Assembly: GCF_003352835.1 (NCBI RefSeq)
Contig: NZ_QLVD01000005.1
Location: 1 to 64,000, forward strand
DNA: 64,000 nt
Direction of reading: 5' to 3'
Origin: Ornithinimicrobium murale
GTDB lineage: Bacteria; Actinomycetota; Actinomycetes; Actinomycetales; Dermatophilaceae
In this document: positions 8,400 to 18,008 of the stretch, one piece after another
How positions within the stretch are numbered: position 1 is the first letter of the stretch
Layout: the number at the start of each line of letters is the position of its first letter
Program-made: the position numbers and the translations under genes
Notes under the pieces: generated by a model
Told to the model about the DNA's origin: nothing
Database searches by the model: none
The model's input: only the letters and a program-made list of their open reading frames with translations

Positions 8400-10508
8400 G
8401 TGAGTCAACTTCCCACCCCGCCCGTTGCCGCCACGATCGAGCACCTGCGGGAGCACCACGGCGAGACCGTCAACGACCCCTACGAGTGGCTGCGCGACAA
8501 GGAGGACCCCAGGGTCATCGCGCACCTGGAGGCGGAGAACGCCTACACGGAGGCGCGGACCAGTCACCTGAGCGGCCTCACCGAGTCGGTCTTCACCGAG
8601 ATCAAGACCCGCACCCAGCAGACCGACCTGTCGGTGCCGGTGCGGCACGCGGACTGGTGGTACTACTCCCGCACCGTGGAGGGGCAGCAGTATGCGATCC
8701 ACTCCCGGATCGCGCTGAGCGACAGTCCGCAGCGTCCCGAGCTCAGCGGGGAAGACGCCCCGGCCCACGAGCAGATCCTGCTGGACGGCAACGTCGAGGC
8801 CGAGGGGGAGTCCTTCCTGGCCTTCGGTGCGTTCGAGGTCAGCCACGACGGGATGCAGCTGGCCTACTCCACCGACACCTCCGGCGACGAGCGCTTCACG
8901 GTCCGGATCAAGGACCTGGCCACCGGTGCGGTCACCGAGCCGGGCATCGAGGGCGTCGGCTACGGCCTGGCCTGGTCGGCCGACGGCAGCCACCTGTTCT
9001 ACACCCGGGTCGACGACGCCTGGCGGCCGTTCCAGGTGTGGCGCCACGAGATCGGCGGGGGCGAGGACGTCCTGGTCTTCCAGGAGGAAGACGAGCGCTA
9101 CTGGATGGGCCTGGACACCTCCCGGGACGAGACCCACCTCATCATCGGGCTCGGCACCAAGAACACCTCGGAGTACCGGATCCTGCCCACCACGGACCCC
9201 ACCGGCGAGTTCCGCGTGGTCTCTCCCCGCGAGGAGGGCGTGGAGTATGCCGTGGAGGTCGCCGGCGAGGATCTCTGGATCGTGCACAACAAGCACCACC
9301 GCGACTCCGAGCTCGCCCGGACCCCGCTCACCTCGACCTCCTCCGCGGACTGGACGAGCGTCATACCGGGGCAGGACGGTCAGCGGATCGTCGGGGTCGA
9401 CGCCTTCGCGACCCACCTGGCCGTCGCGCTGCGCCGGGACGCCCTGAGCCAGGTGCGGGTCCTGCCGCTGGACCCCGGCAGCGAGACCGGTGTCGGGGAG
9501 GGCTACCAGGTGCCGGTCGATGAGGTGGTCTACAGCATCGACACCGGCAACAACCCGGACCATGACACCTCGAGCCTGCAGGTGGTCATCGAGTCACTGG
9601 TCACGCCCCGCTCGGTCTATGACGTGGAGCTGGCCACCGGTGAGCTGACGCTGCTGAAGCGGCAGCCCGTCCTCGGCGGCTACGACCCCGCCGACTACCA
9701 GCAGCACCGGCTCTGGGCGACCGCCTCCGACGGCACCCGCGTGCCGATCTCGCTGGTGGCCCGCAAGGACGTGCTGGCGGACGGCACCGCGCCCGGGCTG
9801 CTCTACGGCTACGGCTCCTACGAGATCTCGGTCGACCCCTACTTCTCTGTGGCCCGCCTGTCCTACCTGGACCGCGGCGTCGTCTATGCCATCGCGCACA
9901 TCCGCGGCGGCGGCGAGATGGGCCGCGGGTGGTACGAGAACGGCCGGATGGAGCACAAGAAGAACACCTTCACCGACTTCGTGGCCTGCGCCGACGAGCT
10001 GGTCTCCTCCGGCTGGGTCGCGCCCGACCGGTTGGCGGCAGCGGGCGGATCGGCTGGTGGGCTCCTCATGGGGGCCGTGCTCAACCTGGCTCCCGAGAAG
10101 TTCCGCGCGGTGCATGCCGCCGTGCCCTTCGTCGACGCGCTCACCACGATCCTCGACCCGAGCCTGCCGCTGACCGTCGGGGAGTGGGAGGAGTGGGGCA
10201 ACCCGCTGGAGCACGCCGACGTCTATGAGTACATGCGCGACTACACCCCCTACGAGAACATCCGCGCCGTCGACTACCCGGCGATCCTGGCCACCACCGG
10301 CCTCAACGACACCCGGGTCTTCTTCGTCGAGCCGGCCAAGTGGGTCGCGCGCCTGCGGGAGACGGTCACCTCCGACCCGGGGGAGCGGCCGATCCTGCTC
10401 AAGACCGAGATGGTGGCCGGGCACGGCGGCAAGACCGGCCGGTATGACGCCTGGCGGGAGACCGCTTTCGAGGTTGCCTTCCTGCTGGACCAGTTGGGCG
10501 CCGCCTGA
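8400..10508 (+). CDS. S9 family oligopeptidase (oligopeptidase B / prolyl oligopeptidase-like)
   Basis: About 702 residues with the S9A layout: an N-terminal segment (YEWLRDKEDPRVIAHLEAEN), a beta-propeller, then a C-terminal alpha/beta hydrolase domain from about residue 430. The catalytic Ser lies in AAGGSAGGLLMG, the Asp in TTGLNDTRV, and the His in AGHGGKTGRYD. The RGGGEMGRGWYENG motif before the Ser is typical of oligopeptidase B. No signal peptide is seen, so it is probably cytosolic and cleaves short peptides. I start at GTG 8400 because a TAGCCT -10 box ends seven bases upstream (leaderless); GTG 8394 in the same frame is the alternative. Confidence 0.93.
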   Translation: MSQLPTPPVAATIEHLREHHGETVNDPYEWLRDKEDPRVIAHLEAENAYTEARTSHLSGLTESVFTEIKTRTQQTDLSVPVRHADWWYYSRTVEGQQYAIHSRIALSDSPQRPELSGEDAPAHEQILLDGNVEAEGESFLAFGAFEVSHDGMQLAYSTDTSGDERFTVRIKDLATGAVTEPGIEGVGYGLAWSADGSHLFYTRVDDAWRPFQVWRHEIGGGEDVLVFQEEDERYWMGLDTSRDETHLIIGLGTKNTSEYRILPTTDPTGEFRVVSPREEGVEYAVEVAGEDLWIVHNKHHRDSELARTPLTSTSSADWTSVIPGQDGQRIVGVDAFATHLAVALRRDALSQVRVLPLDPGSETGVGEGYQVPVDEVVYSIDTGNNPDHDTSSLQVVIESLVTPRSVYDVELATGELTLLKRQPVLGGYDPADYQQHRLWATASDGTRVPISLVARKDVLADGTAPGLLYGYGSYEISVDPYFSVARLSYLDRGVVYAIAHIRGGGEMGRGWYENGRMEHKKNTFTDFVACADELVSSGWVAPDRLAAAGGSAGGLLMGAVLNLAPEKFRAVHAAVPFVDALTTILDPSLPLTVGEWEEWGNPLEHADVYEYMRDYTPYENIRAVDYPAILATTGLNDTRVFFVEPAKWVARLRETVTSDPGERPILLKTEMVAGHGGKTGRYDAWRETAFEVAFLLDQLGAA

Positions 10509-10604
10509 GGCCTTGGTTGGCCGGGGCATCCTCCGGTGAGTGGGTGCGAGAAGGGCGTCCCGCAGCGTAGCCTCGAAGGACGCCGACGCACAGGAGGATC
10601 TGCC

Positions 10605-11741
10605 ATGGACCTGATGACCCGGGATGAGTTCGAGGAGCTCGTGGGCGAGGGTGAGGGGCCGCGGGTGTCGGCCTTCATCCCCACCCACCGGGCGAATCAC
10701 GTCAGAGAGGGTGACGGGGACCGGCTGCGGTGGAAGAACCTGGTCATGGGCCTGGAGAGTGACCTCGTGGGCGGCGGTCACTCTCGGGAGCAGGTCAAGG
10801 ACCTCCTGGCGCCCGCCTGGGCGTTGCACGAGGACGCGATGGCGTGGAGCTACATGGGCGACGGGCTCGCCATGTTCCTGCAGCCGGGCTGGCACGCGAC
10901 CTACCGGGTCCCGCTCGACCTTCCCGAGCTGGCCACCGTCGGGTCCGACTTCGTGCTGACGCCGGTGTTGCCGCTGCTCAGCGACCGCAACTACGTCGTG
11001 CTCACCGTCAGCCAACGGAACGTGCGGGTGCTGCGCGGGAGCCGCGACCAGATCATGGAGCTCGAGGTGCCCACGGTGCCCAGGGCGTTCGAGGACGTCA
11101 TGACGAGCGAGGGGCCGCAGTCCGACTCGGTGCCCCGCCCCAACGCCTCAGGACGGATGAGCCAGGGCGGAGCCGTCTACTACGGAGCAAGCTCTCTCGA
11201 CAACGTGCACAAGGAGGACCTCGTGGAGTTCCTCCGCGAGGTGGCGCGAGGCGTCGAGGACCATCTGGCGGGGCGGACGATCCCGCTGATCCTGGCCGGC
11301 CTGCCCGAGTGGATCGCCATCTACCGCGACCTCAACTCCTACCCGCACCTGATCGACCCGGCGATCGAGCGCAATCCCGACGACCTGTCGGCCGAGCAGC
11401 TGCGCCAGGAGGCCTGGGGGCTGGTGGAGGATCGGCTCGCCGGGGAGAACGTCGCACTGCTGGACCGGCTCCACGAGCAGTTCGCTCGTGGCAGTGGCGT
11501 GGTCGGTGTCGAGGAGACCTGTCGGGCTGCGCTGGAGGGGCGCGTCGACACCCTGCTGCTCCCGCCCGAGACCTCCGCGGCCGCACCCCGCGGTGAACGC
11601 CCGGTCGTCGGGCTGGAAGACAGCGCCGACTATGCGCTCGTGGCCACCGCAGTGCGCGCGACGCTGCGCACCGGCGGTGCGATCCGGGTGGTCGAGGAGC
11701 TGCCGGGGGACGTCCCCGCCGCTGCCGTGGTGCGCTACTGA
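10605..11741 (+). CDS. baeRF family protein (bacterial relative of archaeo-eukaryotic release factor 1)
   Basis: The 378-residue protein resembles the family-3 group of bacterial aeRF1-related proteins: an N-terminal MDLMTRDEFEELV…SAFIPTHR segment, GDGLAMFLQPGWHATYRVP, and VLTVSQRNVRVLRGSRDQIMELEVPTVP in the middle. The C-terminal part contains LEDSADYALVATAVRATLRTGGAIRVVEELP, which matches the L7Ae/eL30-like end of these proteins. A strong AGGAGG ribosome-binding site precedes the ATG, and this fixes the start over an upstream in-frame one. The family has been proposed to act on stalled or hibernating ribosomes, but no function is established. It is probably cytosolic and monocistronic. Confidence 0.85.
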   Translation: MDLMTRDEFEELVGEGEGPRVSAFIPTHRANHVREGDGDRLRWKNLVMGLESDLVGGGHSREQVKDLLAPAWALHEDAMAWSYMGDGLAMFLQPGWHATYRVPLDLPELATVGSDFVLTPVLPLLSDRNYVVLTVSQRNVRVLRGSRDQIMELEVPTVPRAFEDVMTSEGPQSDSVPRPNASGRMSQGGAVYYGASSLDNVHKEDLVEFLREVARGVEDHLAGRTIPLILAGLPEWIAIYRDLNSYPHLIDPAIERNPDDLSAEQLRQEAWGLVEDRLAGENVALLDRLHEQFARGSGVVGVEETCRAALEGRVDTLLLPPETSAAAPRGERPVVGLEDSADYALVATAVRATLRTGGAIRVVEELPGDVPAAAVVRY

Positions 11742-11899
11742 GGTCCCCGGAGGGGGCGGTCCGGGTGCCCGGCGGGGGGTCGCCGGGCGAAGACTAGGTG
11801 GGGCACCTGATGCGAGGACCGCGCGGCGGGAGGAAATCTGGTGGCACGGGCTGGCGGAGCACCGATCCGCAGGCCACACTGGATGCGAAGGATCCCCTC

Positions 11900-12988
11900 A
11901 TGGCCATCACCACCGCCGCACCGGCGACCACCGAGCTCGACCACGACAAGCTGATGAGCTTTGTCTTCCGGGTCGTCGGCGAGGTCGGCGCCTCCCTGAA
12001 CAGCGCCCTCGTCGTGATGGGTGACCAGCTCGGCTACTACGGGGCGCTGGCCGACCACGGTCCGTTCAACGCCTCACAGCTGGCCCGGGCCACCGACACC
12101 GACGAGCACTACGCCCGCGAGTGGCTCAACGCTCAGGCCGCCGGGGACTACCTCGACTACGACCCTGAGACCGAGCTCTTCAGCATCTCGCCCGAGCACG
12201 CTGCCGCTCTCACCGACCCCGCCTGTCCCGGCTACGTGCAGGGCCTCTTCCAGATCGCCCACGGCACGGTGCGCGACGCCCCACACATCCTGGCGGCAGC
12301 CCGCACCGGCGAGGGCTATGGCTGGGACGAGCACAACACCGACGTCCACCTCGGCTGCGAGCGGTTCTTCCGCCCCAGCTACCTCGCGCACCTCACCGCC
12401 GAGTGGCTGCCGGCCCTCGATGGTGTGGTGGCACGGCTCGAGCGTGGTGGTCGCGTCGCCGACATCGGGTGTGGCCACGGTGCCACGGCCGTGCTGCTGG
12501 CCCAGTCCTTCCCGCACAGCAGCGTCGTCGGCACCGACTACCACGCCGAGTCGATCGACGTGGCGCGACAGCGTGCCGCGGAGGCCGGGGTGGCGGACCG
12601 CGCCAGCTTCCAGGTCGCCAGCGGTGCCGCCCACCCGGGCACCGGCTATGACCTGGTGACGATGTTCGACTGCCTGCACGACATGGGCGACCCCGTGGGA
12701 GCGGCCCGGCACGTCAAGGAGATCCTGGCCCCCGACGGCACCTGGATGATCGTCGAGCCGATCGCCGGCGACCGGCCGGAGGAGAACTTCAACCCCGTGG
12801 GCCGTGCCTACTACGCCTTCTCCACGCTGCTGTGCACGCCATCATCGCTGGCTCAGGACGTCGGCACCGCCCTCGGCACGCAGGCCGGCCCCGCCCGGAT
12901 CAAGGACGTCACCGCGGCTGCCGGGTTCACCCGGTTCCGCACGGTCGCCAGCACCCCGTTCAACAACGTCTTCGAAGTGCGGGCGTGA
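11900..12988 (+). CDS. Class I SAM-dependent methyltransferase with N-terminal winged-helix domain
   Basis: The 362-residue protein has a helical/winged-helix dimerisation domain (about 15-110: GDQLGYYGALADHGPFNASQLA…DEHYAREWLNAQ) and a Rossmann methyltransferase domain with motif I VADIGCGHGATA near residue 186. Acidic motif II is GTDYHAES, and MFDCLHDMGDP corresponds to the post-II region. This is the architecture of small-molecule O/C-methyltransferases. The start is chosen at ATG 11900; the upstream extension has no family support. Its stop overlaps the start of the next gene by four bases, so the two are translationally coupled. The substrate is unknown. The partner encodes a hydrolase-glycosyltransferase, so a glycosylated, methylated small molecule is a reasonable guess. 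Confidence 0.9.
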   Translation: MAITTAAPATTELDHDKLMSFVFRVVGEVGASLNSALVVMGDQLGYYGALADHGPFNASQLARATDTDEHYAREWLNAQAAGDYLDYDPETELFSISPEHAAALTDPACPGYVQGLFQIAHGTVRDAPHILAAARTGEGYGWDEHNTDVHLGCERFFRPSYLAHLTAEWLPALDGVVARLERGGRVADIGCGHGATAVLLAQSFPHSSVVGTDYHAESIDVARQRAAEAGVADRASFQVASGAAHPGTGYDLVTMFDCLHDMGDPVGAARHVKEILAPDGTWMIVEPIAGDRPEENFNPVGRAYYAFSTLLCTPSSLAQDVGTALGTQAGPARIKDVTAAAGFTRFRTVASTPFNNVFEVRA

Positions 12989-15156
12989 GTGCGGTGGCCG
13001 GCTCGAGCGAGACAGACACCGCGGTCGAGCCGGCCACGACAGGGGTCACGGTCCGCGACGGGGTCGAGCTGGCCTGGCGGACCTACGGGTCCGGTTCGCG
13101 GACCGTGCTGCTCCTGCCCACCTGGCAGATCATCGACTCCAGGTTCTGGAAGGCCCAGGTGGGCCACCTCTCCCGGCACTTCCGGGTGGTCACCTTCGAT
13201 GGCCGGGGCACCGGCGCCTCCGGCCACCCGACCGGTGCCACGGCATACTCCAACGACGAGTGCGCCGCCGACGTGACCGCGGTGCTGGACGCCACCGGCA
13301 CCGAGCGGGCGGTCCTGGTCGCGCTGTCCTGCGCGGCCACGTGGGCGATCCAGACCGCAGCGGACCACCCCGACCGGGTCGACGGGGTCCTCGCGCTCTC
13401 GCCCTCGTGCGGGGTCACGGTCAGCCAGCCCGGGCGGGAGGCCCACGCCTTCGACCAGCGGCTCGACGTGACGCACGGCTGGGCGAAGTACAACCAGCAC
13501 TACTGGACCGAGGGTCACTTCGCCGACTTCCGCGACTTCTTCTTCCACCAGATGTTCTCCGAGCCGCACTCGACCAAGCAGTTGGAAGATGCCTTGCGCT
13601 GGTCGGAGCAGACCGATCCGCAGACGCTGGTCGACGCTACCCTCGGCCGGCTCGCCTGCGGGGGCGCGGTCTGCCGGTCCGTCGAGGACGCGTGCCGGCA
13701 GGTGACCTGCCCGGTGCTGGTCGTGCACGGCACCGACGACCGGGTCCGTTCTGAGGCCGTCGGGCGTCGCGTCGCCGAGCTGACCGGGGGACGCCTGGTG
13801 CTGGTCGAGGGCGGCGGCCACGGGTTGATGTCGCGTTCGCCGGTGAAGATCAACCGGCTGATCCACGAGTTCGTGACCACCGCCTGCGCGCCCGCCGTGC
13901 CCACCAGGGAGCAGTCGGGGGAGCCGACCACCTGGACCTTCGCGCCTACCCGGCGCCGACGGGTGCTCTATCTGTCCTCACCCATCGGCCTGGGGCACGC
14001 GGCCCGGGACCTGGCCGTCGTCCAGGAGCTGCGCCGGCTCGAGCCAGACGTCGAGGTCGACTGGCTGGCCCAGCACCCGGTCACCACCGTGCTGGAGGCT
14101 GCGGGGGAGCGGGTGCACCCGGCCTCCGGGTGGCTGAGCAGCGAGTCCAGCCACGTGGAGCACGAGTGCGGCGAGCACGACCTGCACGCCTTCCAGGCGA
14201 TCCGGCGGATGGACGCGATCCTGGTGCACAACTTCATGGTCTTCCAGGACCTCGTGGCCGCCGAGCACTACGACCTGGTGGTGGGGGACGAGTCCTGGGA
14301 CGTGGACTACTTCCTCCACGAGAACCCCGAGCTCAAGGCGTTCAACTTCGCCTGGATGACCGACTTCGTCGGCTGGCTGCCGATGCCGGACGGCGGGCCG
14401 GAGGAGGCCGCGCTGACGGCCGACTACAACGCCGAGATGATCGAGCAGCGCGCCCGCTTCGCCCGGGTGCGGGACCGTTCCATCTTCGTCGGCTCGCCCG
14501 AGGACGTGGTGCCCGCCTCGTTCGGCGACGGTCTGCCGCAGATCCCCGACTGGGTGGGCAAGAACTTCGACTTCGCCGGCTATGTGACCGGCTTCGACCC
14601 GGCGACGCTCCCCGAGCGTGACGAGTTGCGCCAACGACTCGGTATGCCGGAGCGCGAGCGGGTCTGCCTGGTCACCGTGGGCGGGACTGGAGTGGGCAGG
14701 CCGCTCCTGGAGCGGGTCCTGGAGACGATCCCGCTGGCCCGGCGCGCCGCCCCCGACCTGCGCTTCCTGGTGGTGACCGGACCGCGGATCGACCCTCGGT
14801 CGCTGCCGCGGCGCCGTGGCACGAGCATCCGCGGCTTCCTGCCCGGGTTGTACCAGCACCTCGCCGCCGCGGACCTGGCGCTGGTCCAGGGCGGTCTGAC
14901 GTCCTGCATGGAGCTGACCGCCGCGCGGCGACCCTTCCTCTATGTGCCGCTGCGGCACCACTTCGAGCAGAACTTCCACGTGCGGCACCGGCTGGAACGC
15001 TACGGGGCCGGGCGGCACCTGCCCTACGAGCAGGCCGTCGACCCCGACGCGCTCGCCGCGGCGATCCTGGACGAGCTGGACCGCGAGGTCGACTACCGCC
15101 CGGTGGAGACCGATGGTGCGGCCCGGGCGGCCGCGATGCTGGCCGAGCTGTTGTGA
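12985..15156 (+). CDS. Alpha/beta hydrolase fused to a MurG/UGT-like GT-B glycosyltransferase
   Basis: The 723-residue protein starts at a GTG that overlaps the preceding stop (GTGA). Residues ~15-300 form an alpha/beta hydrolase: TFDGRGTGAS, a degenerate nucleophile elbow ALSCAA (Ser kept, flanking Gly lost), acid HGTDDRV and His GGGHGL. Residues ~325-723 form a GT-B glycosyltransferase: the N-terminal glycine loop LYLSSPIGLGHAARDLA, the C-terminal CLVTVGGTGVGRP, and a donor-site segment QGGLTSCMELTAARRPFLYV followed by HHFEQNFHVRHRLERYGAG, much like MurG and antibiotic GTs. No signal peptide or membrane segment is seen. The unusual elbow may mean altered hydrolase chemistry. The physical fusion and coupling to a methyltransferase argue that all three activities act on one compound. 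Confidence 0.88.
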   Translation: MSAVAGSSETDTAVEPATTGVTVRDGVELAWRTYGSGSRTVLLLPTWQIIDSRFWKAQVGHLSRHFRVVTFDGRGTGASGHPTGATAYSNDECAADVTAVLDATGTERAVLVALSCAATWAIQTAADHPDRVDGVLALSPSCGVTVSQPGREAHAFDQRLDVTHGWAKYNQHYWTEGHFADFRDFFFHQMFSEPHSTKQLEDALRWSEQTDPQTLVDATLGRLACGGAVCRSVEDACRQVTCPVLVVHGTDDRVRSEAVGRRVAELTGGRLVLVEGGGHGLMSRSPVKINRLIHEFVTTACAPAVPTREQSGEPTTWTFAPTRRRRVLYLSSPIGLGHAARDLAVVQELRRLEPDVEVDWLAQHPVTTVLEAAGERVHPASGWLSSESSHVEHECGEHDLHAFQAIRRMDAILVHNFMVFQDLVAAEHYDLVVGDESWDVDYFLHENPELKAFNFAWMTDFVGWLPMPDGGPEEAALTADYNAEMIEQRARFARVRDRSIFVGSPEDVVPASFGDGLPQIPDWVGKNFDFAGYVTGFDPATLPERDELRQRLGMPERERVCLVTVGGTGVGRPLLERVLETIPLARRAAPDLRFLVVTGPRIDPRSLPRRRGTSIRGFLPGLYQHLAAADLALVQGGLTSCMELTAARRPFLYVPLRHHFEQNFHVRHRLERYGAGRHLPYEQAVDPDALAAAILDELDREVDYRPVETDGAARAAAMLAELL

Positions 15157-15189
15157 GGCGCTGGTGCTCCCGACGACTGCGTCGGCGAC

Positions 15190-15245
15190 GAGACCCTGTC
15201 AAGGCCCCCGGAGGGCCGAGACCCTGTCAAGGCCCCCGGAGGGCC
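15190..15245. repeat. Perfect 28-bp tandem duplication across the regulator stop codon
   Basis: Two identical 28-bp copies (15190-15217 and 15218-15245) lie head to tail. The second copy contains the last codons and stop of the convergent LuxR-family gene; the first is an untranslated duplicate just downstream of that stop. It looks like a recent slippage duplication and has no effect on the protein. Confidence 0.9.
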
Positions 15246-17953
15246 TCGCTGAGCTCGCCGCGGGAGCGCACCGCGAGCTTGGTGTAGACGTGTCGTAGGT
15301 GGTACTCCACCGTCTTGGGACTCAGGAACAGCGCTGCCGCGGCCTGCCGGGTGGTCGCGCCGTCGCAGAGCAGCTCGGCGATCTGCCGCTCCTGTGCAGT
15401 CAGTGTCGTCAACCGGCTCGCTCCCCGCCGCTGCACCGTCTCGCCCGTGGCGGCCAGCTCGACGGCAGCCTGCTCGGCCCGCTGCTCGGCCCCGAGCTCC
15501 TCGAAGGCGGCCAGGGCGGCCCGGAGCGGCGCCCGTGCATCCCGGCGGCGTCGTCGCCGTCGCAGGGAGCTCCCGTGCGCCAGCTGGGTGCGGGCGGTCT
15601 CGAAGGTGTCGGGGGTGGTGGCATGCAGCTCCAGAGCCACGGCGAAGTGGTGGTCGGCCTCGTCCTCGGTGGCGAGTGCGCCGAGTGCCCGCTCGGCGCG
15701 GGCCAGGGCCCAGGCCTGTCCCTTGGCGGTGCTGAGCCGGTGGAACTGCGCGATCGCGTCTCGTGCTTCCTCGGCCCGGCCGAGCCGCAGCAGGCCCTCA
15801 GCCCGTTCGGGCGCCGGGTCGAGGTCCATGTCGTGCAGTCCGTGGACCTGCAGCGTGTGGTCCACCTCGTCGAGGTGGACCAGGGCCTGCTCGGGTCGCC
15901 CAGCCCCCAGCTCCAGCTCACCGAGGGCTAGCCCGCACCAGATGCGGCCGATGGTGATGTCGTTGGCCCGGCACAGGGCGAGCGACTCCTCGGCGTGCAC
16001 CCGACAGTCCTGGTCCCGCCCCATCCGGGCCTCCAGCCACGCCAGCCCGGCCAGGGCGAGCGTCAGGTCGTTGGCGTGCCCCGCCGCGCGGGCGAGCTGG
16101 ATGCTCTCGTGGTACTCGGAGTGCCCGCGTGACCAGTGATCGGTGGCGGCGTCGTCCAGCGCAACCAGGAACAGCAGCCGCGCCAGCTCTCCCAGAGCTG
16201 CCGCCTCCCGAGTCTCTGCGAGGGCGGCGCGCACCAGGGTGCGATATCGCCCCTCCTCCCGCAGGTAGAGCGGCCCGAGCACCAGCCACTCGGCGCGTAG
16301 GGGGTCGGCGCGCAGCGTGTCACCGGTGGCCAGCTGCTCCACCGCCCGCCTGATCAGGTCCGCCCCCGGCTGACCCACGAGCGTCAGCGCCATCCCACGG
16401 GCCAGGTCACCCAGCACCTGCCCCCGAGCGGAGGTCGCCCGTCGAGCCAGGGTGTCCAGGGCGTCCGCCGCCTCGTGCAGGAATCCGGTGTCCCCGCGGA
16501 AGAAGGCTGCGTTGACCCCGTCCGCCCACAGCTCCACGGCCGCCTCCGGCAGGGTGCGCTGCACTCGCAGGGCGGCCTCGCGAAAGACCTCCGTGGCCAC
16601 CTGGATGGACCCGGTCCTGCTGAGGATCGTGCCCCGCAGATGCCCCGCCCGCGCCACGAGGTCGACGTCCACCGCGGGAGCCTCGAGCTGCCCGATCTCC
16701 GCGAGCAGGGCGAGGGCCCGCCCGCCCTGGCCACCGAGCCAGGCCGACTCCGCAGCGGCGACCAACCGGGCGGACCGCTCCTGCACCGACCCAGAGAGCC
16801 ACCCCGCGCGGTGCAGCGCCGTGGCCGCGACGTCGTGGGCCGACCGGGACCGTGCTCGCTGCGCGACCGAGTCCAGAGCGGCCGCGACCGCAGGGTCGGG
16901 TCCGACGGCCGCGGCCGCCAGGTGCCAGGCACGTCCGTCCGGGTCGGGCGTGGCCCGCGCCAGGGCCGCGTGCACCTCCCGCAGCCGCTCCGGGGTGGCC
17001 GCCCCCAGCACCGCGGCCCGCACCAGGGGGTGCCCGAACCCCATGTCCGGCCCGGGGGTGAGGAGCTCGGCGTCCACGGCCTCGGTCAGGAGGGAGGGGT
17101 CGATGTCCAGGACGGCGCACGCGGATCGCACCACGAGCGGGTCTCCTCCGGAGCAGGCCGCCACCAGCAGCGCCGCCCGGGCCGGTGGGCTCAGCCGCTC
17201 GGTGCGGGTGAGGAAGGCGCGGGTCACGGCCGGACCCACCGCGATCGGGTCGTGTGGTCCGAGGCTGTGCAGACGGTCCGGGTCAGCGCCCAGCTCGAGC
17301 AGGGCCAGAGGGTTGCCGCCGGTGGCTCGCACCAGCCGCTCGACCTGTCCGGCAGGCACGTGCTGGCCGGTTCGTAGGGCCAGCAACTCCTGGGCGGCCA
17401 GGGTGTCCAGCCCGGCCAGCTCCCAGATCGGCAGGCCGGCCTGGAGCAACGGGCTGTCCTCACCGGCCCGCACCGCCGCGACCAGGAGCACTGGGTCGGC
17501 CAGCAGCCGGCGAGCGGCGAAGGTGATGGCCTCTGCCGAGGAGTGGTCCAGCAGGTGCGCGTCGTCGATCAACACAGCCAGTGCGCCCGACTCCGCGCGG
17601 TGGCTGAGCACCCCCAGCGTGCCCGCCCCGACAGCAAACCGGTCCACGTCGCTGCCGACCCGCAGGTTCAGCGCGACTTCCAGCGCCCGTGCCTGGGGCG
17701 TGGGCAGGTCGGTGAGGTCCGCGCCCGACCCGACCAGCTGGGAGAGCCCACCGAAACCCAGGTCGCGCTCGGCCTCAGACCCGACCACGCGGCATACCTG
17801 CATGTGTTGGAGGCTGCCGGAGGCCGCGTCGAGCAGCGCGCTCTTGCCACTCCCGGCCTCGCCGACCACGACGAGCACGCCGCTCTGCCCGACCCTGGCT
17901 CCGGCGGCCAGGGCCGCGATGGCCTGCTGCTCACGGTGGCGCCCGACGAGCAT
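15227..17953 (-). CDS. Large LuxR-family ATP-binding transcriptional regulator (LAL type)
   Basis: The 908-residue protein has a Walker A motif (GEAGSGKSALLDAA, about residues 32-45) and a Walker B-like VLIDDAHLLDH in an N-terminal AAA/STAND ATPase. A long helical TPR-like middle follows. The C-terminal LuxR helix-turn-helix reads LTAQERQIAELLCDGATTRQ and continues through SPKTVEYHLRHVYTKLAVRSR (about 845-905). This is the LAL/MalT-type layout, in which a small ligand usually triggers activation. The ATG has a TAGTCT -10 box six bases upstream, so the transcript is probably leaderless. It converges on the methyltransferase/glycosyltransferase pair and is a plausible regulator of it, but no binding site was recognised. 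Confidence 0.92.
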   Translation of the reverse strand: MLVGRHREQQAIAALAAGARVGQSGVLVVVGEAGSGKSALLDAASGSLQHMQVCRVVGSEAERDLGFGGLSQLVGSGADLTDLPTPQARALEVALNLRVGSDVDRFAVGAGTLGVLSHRAESGALAVLIDDAHLLDHSSAEAITFAARRLLADPVLLVAAVRAGEDSPLLQAGLPIWELAGLDTLAAQELLALRTGQHVPAGQVERLVRATGGNPLALLELGADPDRLHSLGPHDPIAVGPAVTRAFLTRTERLSPPARAALLVAACSGGDPLVVRSACAVLDIDPSLLTEAVDAELLTPGPDMGFGHPLVRAAVLGAATPERLREVHAALARATPDPDGRAWHLAAAAVGPDPAVAAALDSVAQRARSRSAHDVAATALHRAGWLSGSVQERSARLVAAAESAWLGGQGGRALALLAEIGQLEAPAVDVDLVARAGHLRGTILSRTGSIQVATEVFREAALRVQRTLPEAAVELWADGVNAAFFRGDTGFLHEAADALDTLARRATSARGQVLGDLARGMALTLVGQPGADLIRRAVEQLATGDTLRADPLRAEWLVLGPLYLREEGRYRTLVRAALAETREAAALGELARLLFLVALDDAATDHWSRGHSEYHESIQLARAAGHANDLTLALAGLAWLEARMGRDQDCRVHAEESLALCRANDITIGRIWCGLALGELELGAGRPEQALVHLDEVDHTLQVHGLHDMDLDPAPERAEGLLRLGRAEEARDAIAQFHRLSTAKGQAWALARAERALGALATEDEADHHFAVALELHATTPDTFETARTQLAHGSSLRRRRRRRDARAPLRAALAAFEELGAEQRAEQAAVELAATGETVQRRGASRLTTLTAQERQIAELLCDGATTRQAAAALFLSPKTVEYHLRHVYTKLAVRSRGELSEALRGP

Positions 17954-18008
17954 GTCTCCAGACTAGGGGAATCGCCCGCCCCGGTCGCTGCTCTGCCATG
18001 CTGGGACC

